A DNA stretch of 64,000 nt, taken from the NCBI GenBank assembly GCA_003117195.1, contig BDSI01000066.1, positions 248,001-312,000 of the forward strand. Direction: 5' to 3'. The position numbers and the translations under genes are program-made. This DNA is from Eudorina sp. 2006-703-Eu-15. Lineage: Eukaryota; Chlorophyta; Chlorophyceae; Chlamydomonadales; Volvocaceae. Below, piece by piece: positions 1 to 12,477 of this stretch. The number at the start of each line of letters is the position of its first letter. Within the stretch, counting starts at the first letter, position 1. The notes under the pieces are model-generated. The model did not search any database and was not told the DNA's origin. It worked only from the letters and a program-made list of their open reading frames with translations.

Positions 1-365
1 GGTGTTGGTGCCCGTCAGGCGCTCGGTACCGTGGGAAGAGTCTAGCCCCTAGCCCCCTTTCGTGCCATACGTTTGAGTCGGGTGGGGCGGTATTGCACAT
101 ATTTTTGACGGGGAGTTGATACCATGGATGTCCTACGTCCGAATCCGTCTTATCTACGTGCGAGGGTGAACGAGACCTGGGAGGCGCGAGCAAGGAAGCC
201 TTGTGCCCATACATCGTGTAGCCATGCGAGTCCAGCCCGCCGCCTCCTGACGTCTGATCGTGCTGCTAACATACGCCGCCGGACCCGTGCCTCGCCGCTT
301 TTGCCGTACTGCTGTACGATTTCCCGCCTGCGCAGCCGCCGACCCCGGCCGCCGCAGCCGCCCAG
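1..365 (+). other. Presumed upstream intron sequence of the TFIIIC-like gene
   Basis: No coding segment could be supported here. The 3' end is pyrimidine/CG-rich and has two CAG candidates for a splice acceptor, ending at 335 and 365. Either joins in frame to the long coding exon that follows. The protein encoded downstream looks like the C-terminal part of its family, so this stretch is best read as the end of an intron and possibly a small exon. The start of the gene is expected left of the window. Confidence 0.4.
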
Positions 366-3300
366 ATGGCGGCCCGCGACCTCTCGACCGTCGCCCCGGG
401 CCGCCAGGCCCTGCTGCTGGCGCCCTTCGTGCAGCCCGACGGCGCCGGCGGCTTCGCGGGCGCAGCGGCCGCCGACGGCCGCCGCCGCCGCGACAGCGAC
501 AGCGACAGCGAGGAGGCGGGCGCCGGCAGCGACGGCGCCGCCGGCGCCGACGCCGCCGGCGCCGCGGGCCCCATCGCCCGCGTGCCCAGCAGCGCCGCGC
601 CCGCCCGCGTCACCCGCATCCTCTGGACGGCCTCCGAGGACCGCGTCCTGCTCACCGAGTACGTCAAGCTGGCGGCGGACCTGGGCCCCCACATCCGCCT
701 GCCCTGGAAGTCGCGCGCCGGCGTGCTGCCCTATGCCACCACGTTCTGCATCCGCCACGTCCGCTACCTCAAGCGCCACTACCCCTCCTACACCGGCCGC
801 CTCGACGAGCTGCTGCGCCGCGCCGCCGACCGACGGGTCGACCTGGTCAAGCTGGAGGAGAAGGCCGAGGTGCGCATGCTGGCGTACCGGGAGCGGCTCA
901 AGCGTCGCCGCGCGGGCGAGGCGGTGCGGCCGCTGGGGCCGGACGGGCTGGAGGTTTCGGAGGAGGCCCGGATGCTGCCGCCGCCGCCGCTGCCGCTGTC
1001 CTCCCGGGATCCGTTGGAGGTCACACGTCAGATCGTGATGGGGGTTGGCGGCGACGCCGACGAGGACGCGGAGAGGGGAGCGACGGCCGCGGCGCCGCCG
1101 CCAGCGGCGGCGGAGCCGCCGCCGGTGACGCCGGCGGCGGCGCCGCCGGCCGGGGCCGCCGCCGAACCGGCGGCGGAGGCCGCGCCGGTGGTGGAGGCGC
1201 CGCCGCCGCCACCTACCGATCTCCAGCCGCCGCTGCCCGAGATCCCCGAGGACCCCGAGGAGCTGGAGTTGTTGCGGCGGCTGGCGCAGGAGGACCAGCA
1301 GCTGGCGACCGCGATCAAGGTTGAGCGGGAGGCCCTCATCACGGAGGCGCTCTCGCTCGTGGAGGACTTTGTGCTGGTCATCCCGCGCCGCTCCTCGCAA
1401 AAGCTGCGCGAGCGGCTGCAGCAGCAGGGTGGCCTGGAGCTAGGGGAGCGGCTGGCGGCCCCCATCTCGGAGGCGCAGACGCGCCGCCGCGCCGCGCTGG
1501 CGGTGCGGCGCAGCCTCGGCGGCGCGCTGCAGGCGGACGCAGCGGCGGACGCCGCCGCCGGCACCGCCGGCGGCACCGCCGCCCCCGCCAACGCCCAGAC
1601 CGCGGCCGCCACCGCGGCCGCGGCCGCCGCCATGGCGGCCCGGAGCCGCCGGCTGGTCGCCCCCGCGGCGCTCCCCGGCGCCACCGTCGCCATCGGGCCG
1701 GCGGTGCTGCAGCGCCTGGCGGCGTCGCAGGCGTCGCAGCTGCCGCGGCCCTCCGTGGCCGTCACGGCGGCCATGAGCATGTTGGTGTCGCTGCTGTTCC
1801 AGGTGCGCATGATCGGCGGCATGGCGGCCTGGATGTCCCGCCAGGTGGTGGAGACGCTGGCGGACTTTGGCCGCCGCTTCGCGGCCGACGTCAAGACCGC
1901 CGCGCTCAAGCAGATGCAGCTGCGTGGCTGGCTGGCGTCGTCGGGGCCGCGGCGGCACCTGGAGCTGACGCAGGCCTTCATGAACCGCCTCCACGGCACA
2001 GACCTGCCGCAGGGCCTGCTGGGCCGCTGCGCCGCGGCGGCGACGCGGCTTGACGCGCTGCTGGACAAGGCCGCGACGGCGGCGGCCGCGGCGGCGCGCC
2101 GCCGCGGCCGGGGGGACGCCGCCGCTGGCAGCGACGATGCCGACGACGAGGAGATGGAGGACGCGGCGGAAGGGGGCCAGGCCGCGGCCGCGGCCCCGGC
2201 CGCGGCGGCGGCAGCCGCCGAGCCCGACAAGGCGGCGGGTGCGGAGGTGGTGGAGCGGAGCTGCACCGTCGACGCGACCCGTGGGTCGTTGGTGTTGGAC
2301 TCGCAGGAGCAGCTCCCCAGTGAGCTGGTCGCGCTGACGCTGGCGCGTCAGGCGCTGGGACGCGTGGAGCTGCTGCCGGGTGCCGTGGAGATGTCTCCCG
2401 AGTGGGCGGGCCAGGCGGCCACGGCGGGCATGCAGATCACGTCCGTACAGCTGCTCATCGTGCCCGCGGCGGCGGCGGCGGCTGCGCCGCTGCCGCCGCC
2501 GGCCGCCGGCACGCGGCTGGTGGTCGCCGCGGGGCCGTACGGCAGGGGGACGGGCCTTGTGGGCGCTGCTGCCGCGGCGGCGCCGGCCGCCGCGCAGCGG
2601 TCCCACTCGCACGCCACTGGCGCCGGCGCCACCCAGACGTCATCTCGCCAGGATCCGGCGGCACCCTCACATGCGGGACAGCCCCACCAGCAGCCCCGGA
2701 AGGGCGGTCTCAACCCCGCCCTCCTCGCCCACGGCAGCGCCAGCGTGGCGCCGCCGGCGGCAGCCGGCGGCGGCTCCGCCGCCGACGGCACCGTCCCGAC
2801 CGAGCTGCCGGGCGAGCTGCCGGGAGCCGTGGTGCCGCTGTTCGCTTCGTCGGCGGTGGCCAGCGAGCCCGCCACCCGGGAGGCGGCCCGGGCGGCCTGC
2901 AGGGCGTACCTGGCGGCGGAGGCGCCGTCCTGTCCGGGCGTGGTGGAGGAGCTCATGGAGGCGGTGGAGGCGCTGCTGGGCGCGGCGGGGCCCGACGGCC
3001 TCACCCTGCCCGACCTGACCGCCAAGCTGAGCCAGGCGGCCAGCCCTGGCGGCCTGCTCCTCAACCTCAACACCCAGGAGATCGCCGCCGCAGAGACAGC
3101 CGTCGGCGGCGCCGCCGCTGCCGCTGACGGCGGCGGCGGCGACGCCGCCGGGGCCGCCGCGGTGGAGACGTCGGGTGGGATCGCGGCCGGCAGCCAGGGC
3201 GGCGGGGACAAGGCGGCTGCGACGGCGCCGCAGCCTGAGCGGCGGAAGCAGGCCCGGTCGCTGTCTCTGTCGCTGCCGGCCACTCAGTACCACGTGTCGC

Positions 3301-4091
3301 TGGTGCTGCGGGCGGTGGAGCTGCACGGCCTGGCCCGGCGGGTTGGCGGCTGGGACGAGACGCACTTCATCGCGGCGGAGCACTGCCTGGAGACCGTCGT
3401 GGAGGTGGGCAGCGAGGCCGGCGCCGCTGCCGACGGCGCGGCGGACACGGCGGACGGTGACGCCGCTGACGCCGCCACAGGAACGTCAGACACGGGTGCA
3501 GGTGGCGCGGGGGAGCCCGTCGCTGCCGTCGCTGCCGCGGCTGCGGGCCCCTCCCACGGCGGCGCCGCCGCCCCGGCCATGGCGGCCGCTGCGCGGCCCG
3601 CGGTCACCGCCGCCGCCGCCGCGGCGGCGGCGGCCCGCTTTCGCGCCGCCGCCGCGGCGGCGGCGGCGCGGGAGCGGGTCCTCCGCCCGTGGCTGGACCA
3701 CCGTGGCTGCGTCAACGTCAAGATTTGGGAGTCCCTCCTGCAGCGGCTGCTGGGTCTGGTGATGCGGCACCCGGGCATCCCCGAGGAGATCCTGGTGGCC
3801 TCACTCGACATCATTCCGCCGCAGGCGTGCAAGGAGCTGCTGCACCACCTGGCGAGGCACGGCCGGCTGGAGGTGCGGACCCTGCCGGCGCCTCCGCCGC
3901 CGCAGTCGCGGCCGCGCCGGCCGCTGCTGCTGCAGGTCGGCGGCGCCGGCGCCGGCGCGGGGGCCGAGGCGGGCGCCGGCGCGGGGCCGGGGTCGGGGCC
4001 GGCGCGCGCCCCGGGCGGGTCGTCCGTGTTCTACTTTCCGGTGTTGGAGCAGCTGGCGGGCGACGCGCTGCTGAAGGTGCCGCTGCCTTGA
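366..4091 (+). CDS. TFIIIC largest subunit (tau138/GTF3C1-like), C-terminal part
   Basis: Likely subunit of RNA polymerase III factor TFIIIC, which binds the B block of tRNA promoters in the nucleus. The last 1241 codons are one open exon. Residues about 86-150 (WTASEDRVLLTEYVKLAADL, then a Trp and a conserved Cys/Arg stretch) resemble the Myb-like segment of plant B-block binding subunits. Residues about 1110-1172 (MRHPGIPEEILVASLDIIPP and the following CKELL helix) match the conserved C-terminal segment, and the protein ends shortly after VFYFP as in plant homologues. Between these lie long Ala/Gly/Pro runs. The N-terminal B-block winged helix is missing, so Met366 is probably internal and the exon is probably entered by a splice at 336 or 366. 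The call rests on short family motifs and the left boundary is uncertain. Confidence 0.7.
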   Translation: MAARDLSTVAPGRQALLLAPFVQPDGAGGFAGAAAADGRRRRDSDSDSEEAGAGSDGAAGADAAGAAGPIARVPSSAAPARVTRILWTASEDRVLLTEYVKLAADLGPHIRLPWKSRAGVLPYATTFCIRHVRYLKRHYPSYTGRLDELLRRAADRRVDLVKLEEKAEVRMLAYRERLKRRRAGEAVRPLGPDGLEVSEEARMLPPPPLPLSSRDPLEVTRQIVMGVGGDADEDAERGATAAAPPPAAAEPPPVTPAAAPPAGAAAEPAAEAAPVVEAPPPPPTDLQPPLPEIPEDPEELELLRRLAQEDQQLATAIKVEREALITEALSLVEDFVLVIPRRSSQKLRERLQQQGGLELGERLAAPISEAQTRRRAALAVRRSLGGALQADAAADAAAGTAGGTAAPANAQTAAATAAAAAAMAARSRRLVAPAALPGATVAIGPAVLQRLAASQASQLPRPSVAVTAAMSMLVSLLFQVRMIGGMAAWMSRQVVETLADFGRRFAADVKTAALKQMQLRGWLASSGPRRHLELTQAFMNRLHGTDLPQGLLGRCAAAATRLDALLDKAATAAAAAARRRGRGDAAAGSDDADDEEMEDAAEGGQAAAAAPAAAAAAAEPDKAAGAEVVERSCTVDATRGSLVLDSQEQLPSELVALTLARQALGRVELLPGAVEMSPEWAGQAATAGMQITSVQLLIVPAAAAAAAPLPPPAAGTRLVVAAGPYGRGTGLVGAAAAAAPAAAQRSHSHATGAGATQTSSRQDPAAPSHAGQPHQQPRKGGLNPALLAHGSASVAPPAAAGGGSAADGTVPTELPGELPGAVVPLFASSAVASEPATREAARAACRAYLAAEAPSCPGVVEELMEAVEALLGAAGPDGLTLPDLTAKLSQAASPGGLLLNLNTQEIAAAETAVGGAAAAADGGGGDAAGAAAVETSGGIAAGSQGGGDKAAATAPQPERRKQARSLSLSLPATQYHVSLVLRAVELHGLARRVGGWDETHFIAAEHCLETVVEVGSEAGAAADGAADTADGDAADAATGTSDTGAGGAGEPVAAVAAAAAGPSHGGAAAPAMAAAARPAVTAAAAAAAAARFRAAAAAAAARERVLRPWLDHRGCVNVKIWESLLQRLLGLVMRHPGIPEEILVASLDIIPPQACKELLHHLARHGRLEVRTLPAPPPPQSRPRRPLLLQVGGAGAGAGAEAGAGAGPGSGPARAPGGSSVFYFPVLEQLAGDALLKVPLP

Positions 4092-4154
4092 GGAGGATCG
4101 ACTGACCGCATGCATGCACTGAGGGAGTGGGTAGGAGTGGGGTTGAGGCGCGCC

Positions 4155-4159
4155 TGTAA
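4155..4159 (+). promoter_or_regulatory. Candidate polyadenylation signal TGTAA
   Basis: TGTAA is the usual poly(A) signal in volvocine algae. This copy lies 64 bases past the stop codon of the TFIIIC-like gene and would give a short 3' UTR. Confidence 0.45.
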
Positions 4160-5552
4160 TAAGCAAATCGTGGAGTTGTGATGATGTCGTACACATATGT
4201 GATATCGTACAGGTTTCACAAAATATGGTGTTTGCGGTGCAGCGGTAGGCGCAGGCTTACGGTGCTGCATGGGATGGTGTCGCCAGGGTCCAGCGGGTAT
4301 CATACCGCAGCGGATCATAGTTTGGGTGGGGCGAGGAAAGAGGTGAGCGGGGGCGGGCCCATCTCTGACACGGGACGTGGGCAGTCGCCGCGGGGCTGTC
4401 AAGGCCTGGCCTGGCACAGGGAGTGTAGAGCGGACGTTGTTGGGGCGCTGTTGGGGTTGTTTTGAGGGTGAGCAGCGTGAGCTGGCACTGCTGGAGAGTA
4501 CATTTTGTATCCTTTCCAAAGGAGTGAGATGATCTGACTGCGTGGGTCTGTGTGGGTCCGAAGACTGATCTATGAACCCAGAACGGCATTGACCCACGTT
4601 GTCACAGGACAACCGGAGGACTTCCGACTGTTTTCGTACCGCAGTACCCGTCTTCAATCAAGACTCTTCCTAGGGTACTGCAGAATAGGCGCCCCCCTTG
4701 GGCTGCTGCTCGCAGCAGCATCACCACCATCCGGGTGCGCCTCGCCGTGCTTGCGGCTCTTCCTGTGAAAGACCTGCACTAGACGACATGTACGTCGTGT
4801 CGTACCGTGTGCTGTGCTGTTGGGCGCGCCCCGCCGGGTTGGCCGCCGTTCTGACTTATTGCTCGAACACCCTTTTGATTCCCTGACGGCCATCAGCTCC
4901 GTTCTCCCTTGCTGGGAGGTGTGCGCGGCCCACTGTACAGCCATGGGACAAGCCGAGGTCGGTACATCGCCCACCGCCGAGGGAAGGGAACTGTCCGTCG
5001 AATGGGCTTCACCGCTGCTCGTCGAAGGTCCGGAGCTGTGACGGTCGGTGCGCAACGAGTCGTGGCACAATTCGGTGTCTCGCTCGCTCGCTCTCGTGGC
5101 CTCGTTCGTGCTCAGCAGCCCCGGGCCCCGGCGTCTTTCCGCGGGCCTGCTGCTCCGGAACCACACGCGCGCCCGCTTGTGCTTGTGGACCCTCGCCTCG
5201 ATTAGTTTGCACCCTGTCTGAGGGTGCGTCAGCGGGGGATTGCGTCCCGGTACTTGCCCTCAGGACTACCCGCGGAGGCAGGTTCAGTGCTGCGTCCCAA
5301 CACCACCTCGGGGCGTCCGTGAGTGGTGCGGGTGGGTGCCTCTGTCACCAGGTTGCAATTCCAACGCCAGCCGATTGAACACCACCATCGCACCAGCGGG
5401 CATCAGGCTTGAAGGGGGTGGATAGCACGTGGAGGTGCCGGCCCTGGGCAGGTTGCAGCCTCGCGCGCGTCACAGCACGTCGCCGTGGCCTGTGGCGACG
5501 CAGCTGTGTAAGGCACCTCCATCTACACCGCCGCCAAAACGTACAGCTTTGG

Positions 5553-5617
<65 letters not shown>

Positions 5618-5955
5618 GTGCCACCATCCGATGTCCACCGTGTGTCGTGTGTCACTACCGGCACGCGGCGCGAACCCTAGGACCCCTCTCGGCTCCCGCC
5701 CGCCCGTCCGCCGTGCTCGCGCCTCACCTGCTCTAGCATATCACACAGCAGCCGCCTCCCTCCCGCACCGCAGCAACCACACACGCAGGCAAGGCCCCTC
5801 CCCGGCCCCCATCCACACCGGGGCGCATTCCAGTTCTTAGCTCCAGCCCGGGGTGGGGTCGGATGCGCAAGTCTGCCTGCGCACCGCGCGCGCGCACATA
5901 CACACACGCGCGGCCCAGTTGCTCTTATGACCTCCCAACACATGTGGCAGCTGTG
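4160..5955. other. Intergenic region between convergent genes
   Basis: This separates the 3' ends of the TFIIIC-like gene (+) and the YtqB-like gene (-). It holds a trinucleotide microsatellite at 5553-5617. Several chance open frames exist, but none has recognisable motifs, compatible splice sites or algal gene-like composition. No clear TTACA (minus-strand TGTAA) was found near 5956. Confidence 0.6.
5553..5617. repeat. (TCA)n microsatellite, about 21 units
   Basis: Uninterrupted TCA trinucleotide run of about 65 bp in the convergent intergenic region. Read as codons it gives runs of Ser, Ile, His, Asp or Met, which explains several spurious open frames here. Confidence 0.95.
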
Positions 5956-8202
<2,247 letters not shown>

Positions 8203-10122
8203 CTTGTTAGCTGCAGTTTAAGAGTTAAGCAATGCAGCGTCGGTGCCCAGGCTGGGCAGTGCCCAGCTGAAGTTTGTCGCCGAATTGAGGAAATACGGCA
8301 GTCTGTACTTTGTCACAATGCATGGTCATATGTCACAGGCAATTGTGAACAACAAGTCAACATCCATACCATACATTGAAAATTCATCCATCTAGCTTCT
8401 AGCATCATGCGTAGCAACTTCCACCACGCTCTACGCAGGCAGCTAGGTGTCCCATGAGCTATGCCATTCTAAACCGTATGAGTGAATGAAAGGTATACCG
8501 TGCACAAAGGGTTGATTGAAGTACATCGTTTCGACACAGTCTAGCATGTTTGACCAAAGCGCAAGCTCAGTCAGTTTGTTTACAAAGATTTTCACAGCTG
8601 GAAGATCAGAAGGAAAGACATTGCGTCTGACTCTTACCTGGACATGCTGGACCAACGGGGCGACGAATGCGCCCCAACCTCAAGGGCTGGGCAAGGGCGA
8701 ACACGTGGGATGGCTGGCTCAGGATGAGGGGACGAAAGCGAACGAAAGCCCAGCCCAGGTTGAAGTCAGGTGGCCATGACGGCCTCCAAGGGCATTGCAC
8801 CACGTTGAGGGATGCAGTGAAAGCCGCCGCAACACAACCGCCCCAGAGCAGCGGCATAGTGCTCCGGCGGACGGACGCGTCAGTCTTGGTGGTGAGCCGT
8901 GTGGGCTGCCGGCTGCTGCTGCCTAGTAGATGCAAGGTATGAACTAGCGTTTACCTTGCGGCGCCAGTGCCATGCCTACCGCCAGAGGTCGTACTTCGAG
9001 AAGGCGTCATGGACGCCCTCTGCACTACATGTTGCACGAAAGTGAGTGAAAGCTGCGCTACGAAGAATCGGTTGTTGAGCCGGCGAGGGCGCACAGCGTC
9101 TGGCTACATTCGATTAACAAGGCTACAGTGTTGAACCGCAAGCATAGCAAGTGAGCCCCTTTACATTGTCATGAACCTTGCACCGGATCGGCTGTACGAC
9201 TTAGAACTGGCGGCCGTACGGCATACCAGAGCTGACTCATAAATGGTTTAAGGATAAACCTCTTGCCTCTAATTTGCTATACATACAATCACTTCACTTT
9301 ATGTTAGTCTCTGGACTTGCATTACAAGACCAGCTCACCTGGTGTCTGCCTGGTGCTTCTGTTTGCCCTCTAAAACCAGAAATTTGTTTTGGGATAGTCC
9401 CAGCCAGTTGGCTGCACCTCAAACAATGCAGGCGAAATATTAATCAAGGTAAGCTGACTGCTCACAGCTCTCTGCGTGCGAAGTTTGCCCAAGGTTCGGA
9501 TGTGACCGCAACAGCTCGCCGACTTTGCGATAATTCATGCTGTTATAAAGTTATTGACTTAAAAAGTAATTAACTTCCATACTTGCGGCAGGGCCTTCAT
9601 GACGTCTTCTTGAGGTCTAGTCGCTAAGGACATGGTTGGCGCTAACACCGCAAGGTAAGAGCTGGTTTATGGGTTGGGGGCGCTCGAAACATCAAATCCA
9701 TTGCAAATTATATATAAGTGTAATGTGACGGGCGCGGTATCCTTTGCAAAGACCGAAACTAGTTTTCATGTCTAGTGGAGTTTCAGAATAACACTCTCTG
9801 CCCTATCAATCGCCGTAACAAAGACTGATTTCTTGATTTAGGCTTGGCCGAGACAGCGCGATGCTGTGTCTTCGCGTTTCCACCCGGCCACAGATTTGTC
9901 CCAGTCACGCAGGTGCAAGCGACGACATCAATGATATTGACAGGAACATCGTACACGGCATCATGGATAAACGTTATATCCTGTAAAATCATCAATCAAG
10001 GACATCACGTGTGAAATCATCGATAAAGGACATTTGAATGGCAACTGCAGGGCAACTTGACGCGATATATGCAACTTGTCGGAAGGTCGAACGGTTCCAA
10101 TCAGTTGAGCACTTCGATCCTA
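8203..10122. other. Intergenic region, AT-richer, no supported gene
   Basis: Upstream of the YtqB-like start (transcribed leftward), so the first few hundred bases probably include its promoter and 5' UTR. Base composition is clearly more AT-rich than the genes. Short open frames around 8443-8655 and 9274-9573 lack recognisable motifs or consistent splice sites. Confidence 0.5.
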
Positions 10123-10350
10123 GGCTACTGGTCGGAATGCCCCACGGATGGAAGGTGACGCGATGCGGGCTACTGGTCGGAATGCCCCACGGGTGGAAGG
10201 CGACGCGATGCGGGCTACTGGTCGGAACGCCCCACGGGTGGAAGGCGACGCGATGCGGGCTACTGGTCGGAACGCCCCACGGGTGGAAGGCGACGCGATG
10301 CGGGCTACGGGTGGAAGATGACGCGATGCGGGCTACTGGTCGGATTGCCA
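10123..10350. repeat. 45-bp minisatellite, four full copies plus partial copies
   Basis: Tandem units of 45 bp start near 10123, 10168, 10213 and 10258, each beginning GGCTACTGGTCGGA and containing CCCCACGGGTGGAAGG. A fifth copy near 10303 has lost about 18 bp internally, and a partial sixth follows. Unit length (15 codons) and the internal loss (6 codons) are both multiples of three, so both strands stay open and would encode 15-residue repeats. No flanking exon was found to make it coding. Confidence 0.9.
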
Positions 10351-10424
10351 CATTTCGGGAAGGTATCGTCGCAATCGTGTTGTTCCTTCGGTGTCTGACC
10401 CACCTGCTGGTATAGCAGGGACAG

Positions 10425-11030
10425 ACAGGCTGCGTAGCGTTCCTGGATAATGCGATAGCGAACGACACCTAGCACCAAGCCTTCCTTGTGGGCTTCATGG
10501 AAGCGCCGGGGGCAGGCGAGGGGCTGATGAAGTGGACCCGAACCCTCCTGTCGGAAACGTCTGTCAGGGCGGTGGTGATCGGGTACAAGTCGGAGCTAGT
10601 CCCCATGACGGCGGGGGTCAGGCAGGCTTGCCCACTAGCGCCAATCTTGTACCTGTCCGCGGCGCAGGCGTTGCCGTGCTAGCTCCAGCACTGCGGTACA
10701 AGGATCCGACTTGGGCCACAGGATACGAACCTACAACCGCGGTTCAAATCGCGGATGACACGGAAGTCGTACCGGAGGGGACCCAGGCGGTCCGTTCCTG
10801 GACTGTGCGGGTACGTACGCGAATGCCTCGGGGCAGCAACTTAACCTGGAGCTCTTGGTGGCAGGGGCGGTTAATGAATCGCGCGCAGTCGAGTTGGAGG
10901 GGCGGGGGAAACACAGTCGCAGGGCTGAAGGTCGGGCACCGCGCCACCGCGCGAAACCTCCCCTTTAGCAACCCAGGAGGCATTCCTGGCAGGCCCCTGA
11001 TGGTGGCTCTCGAGCCCCCGTCGCCTTCTA
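10425..11030 (+). pseudogene. Broken non-LTR (LINE-type) reverse transcriptase fragment
   Basis: Translation shows reverse-transcriptase landmarks in order. First comes a VAFLDNAIANDT stretch like the active-site AFLD block. Then GFMEAPGAGEGLMKWTRTLL, and the block AGVRQACPLAPILYL around 10610-10660. After a frame change near 10665-10685, IADDTEVVPEGTQAV follows at about 10748-10792, corresponding to the YADDT catalytic box (Tyr replaced by Ala). There is an in-frame TAG at 10470-10472, a stop at 10680-10682 and a frameshift, so it is not functional. No endonuclease domain or target-site duplication was recognised. Chlorophyte genomes contain L1- and RTE-like elements; the exact clade cannot be told from this piece. 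Confidence 0.75.
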
Positions 11031-12477
11031 AGACTCCGGGCCACCGCCGGCGAGTCTTGTTAATAGGTGGGTCCCGGGTGGTGTGGGTGCGGGGTGTGCT
11101 TCGGTGCACTTGTGAAGGTTGTCCGGTGCACCACGGTGGCGCGGTTTCGTTTCTGCAGTGTGTGGTGTGGAAGCTGCGGGTTTCACCGATGACCCGCGGA
11201 GTCCACAGTAACATCATTAATCACAAGCACTGAGGGAAGGTGACGGAACAGTTCAGTCAGGGTCTCAGGGAGGTATGTCAGGGAGCGGACTCCGGGTTCA
11301 TGCGCTTTCGGGCAGGAGGTTGGGTGGTCGGGTACCCGTGCTTTCCCGCACGCGCCATGGCAGGTTGGGGTACCGGAGCCTCCGCCTCAAGGGCAACAGC
11401 AGGCGCATCACAACTCACAAGCAACACGGGTGGCAGCGGCACAAGGGTCCCCCCCACAGCCTGGGCCCCTTGCCCGGAAGATGGACGCTGCCCGGTCGGT
11501 GCTCGGTCGTAGGACTCTGGAAGCCACAGCGGCTCGGCGGGGATCGCTCAACAGTGAAATGTTTTGCTGAACGCTCGACGTTTCATGTCGGGAACGGTCC
11601 GCGGCCTTCCTTGCCGCGCCGATGGTCTCGGCCAGAGTTCACGTTTGCGGTCGGCAAGCCGTGGCATGGTTTGGCTGCTCCCGGTGTCAGGGTAACTACC
11701 TAGGCTGGCCTCGCTTGGCTGCGCTTGCCTGTTTGCTGTTGAGAACACGGACGTGCGTCCGTAACCTTGGTGTCAAACGAGTGAATTCCGGACCCGTTCC
11801 TTCCCATTGCAGATACTGAATTGTGAGTTCGTTCGCTTCAGTCGACAGTTGCTTGACCTAGACGATTCCTACGCCGCACGGTGTCGAAGAAACCGCGAGC
11901 ATGCAGAGCCGATACGGTAGCTCGGTTTTCTTCAAGGGGCCATAACGTCCTTGTAGGTCTTCTGTTGTCGATGGTATGCCGTTGCAAGTAATTTGATTGA
12001 GTGTCCGTTTGGTCACCTACCCGTAAGCGATGCAACACCGACATGGCTTGGACAGAAGCGAAGGCAACATGAGTCTCACAGCTGAAGCGCGACAAAGTTG
12101 TACATATTAACTGATTTATACAACGCGCGCATCCCAGTTCGTGCTTAACGGAGTGGTTTCGGGGCGCTAGGTTAAAACACTATTGTATTGTTCATCGATA
12201 ATTCTTTGGGCCGGACTGGAAGCAGCTGATCGGCGGCAGAATGTTAGCTGACGAAGGGATTATTGTTGCAGAGCTCTAAATTCCCGACTCAATTGCTGCC
12301 GTTTCCTGGACAACGCGACTACTCTTATATGATTGAGTGATTATGTCTTACATGCAACCACCGTGGATAGGGCTCACTAACCTTCCAGATGGAAACGTGT
12401 CACCGTAGCAAGGTTAGGATTTCTCATCCGAATTACACGGCTTAGCACGTCAACGTTTCATACATTCATAGCCGCCA
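11031..12477. other. Intergenic region between LINE relic and kinase gene
   Basis: The left part may be further degraded retroelement sequence, since it directly continues the reverse-transcriptase relic, but no motif supports this. The right part should contain the kinase promoter and 5' UTR. An AT-rich segment at about 12090-12420 lies just before the start codon. No gene supported. Confidence 0.45.

Noticed and set aside
4654..5205. Overlapping open frames on both strands in the first intergenic gap
   Set aside because: No motifs, no splice consistency, and located between convergent gene ends.
10123..10350. CRISPR-like array
   Set aside because: Units are directly adjacent with no unique spacers and the host is eukaryotic; it is a minisatellite.
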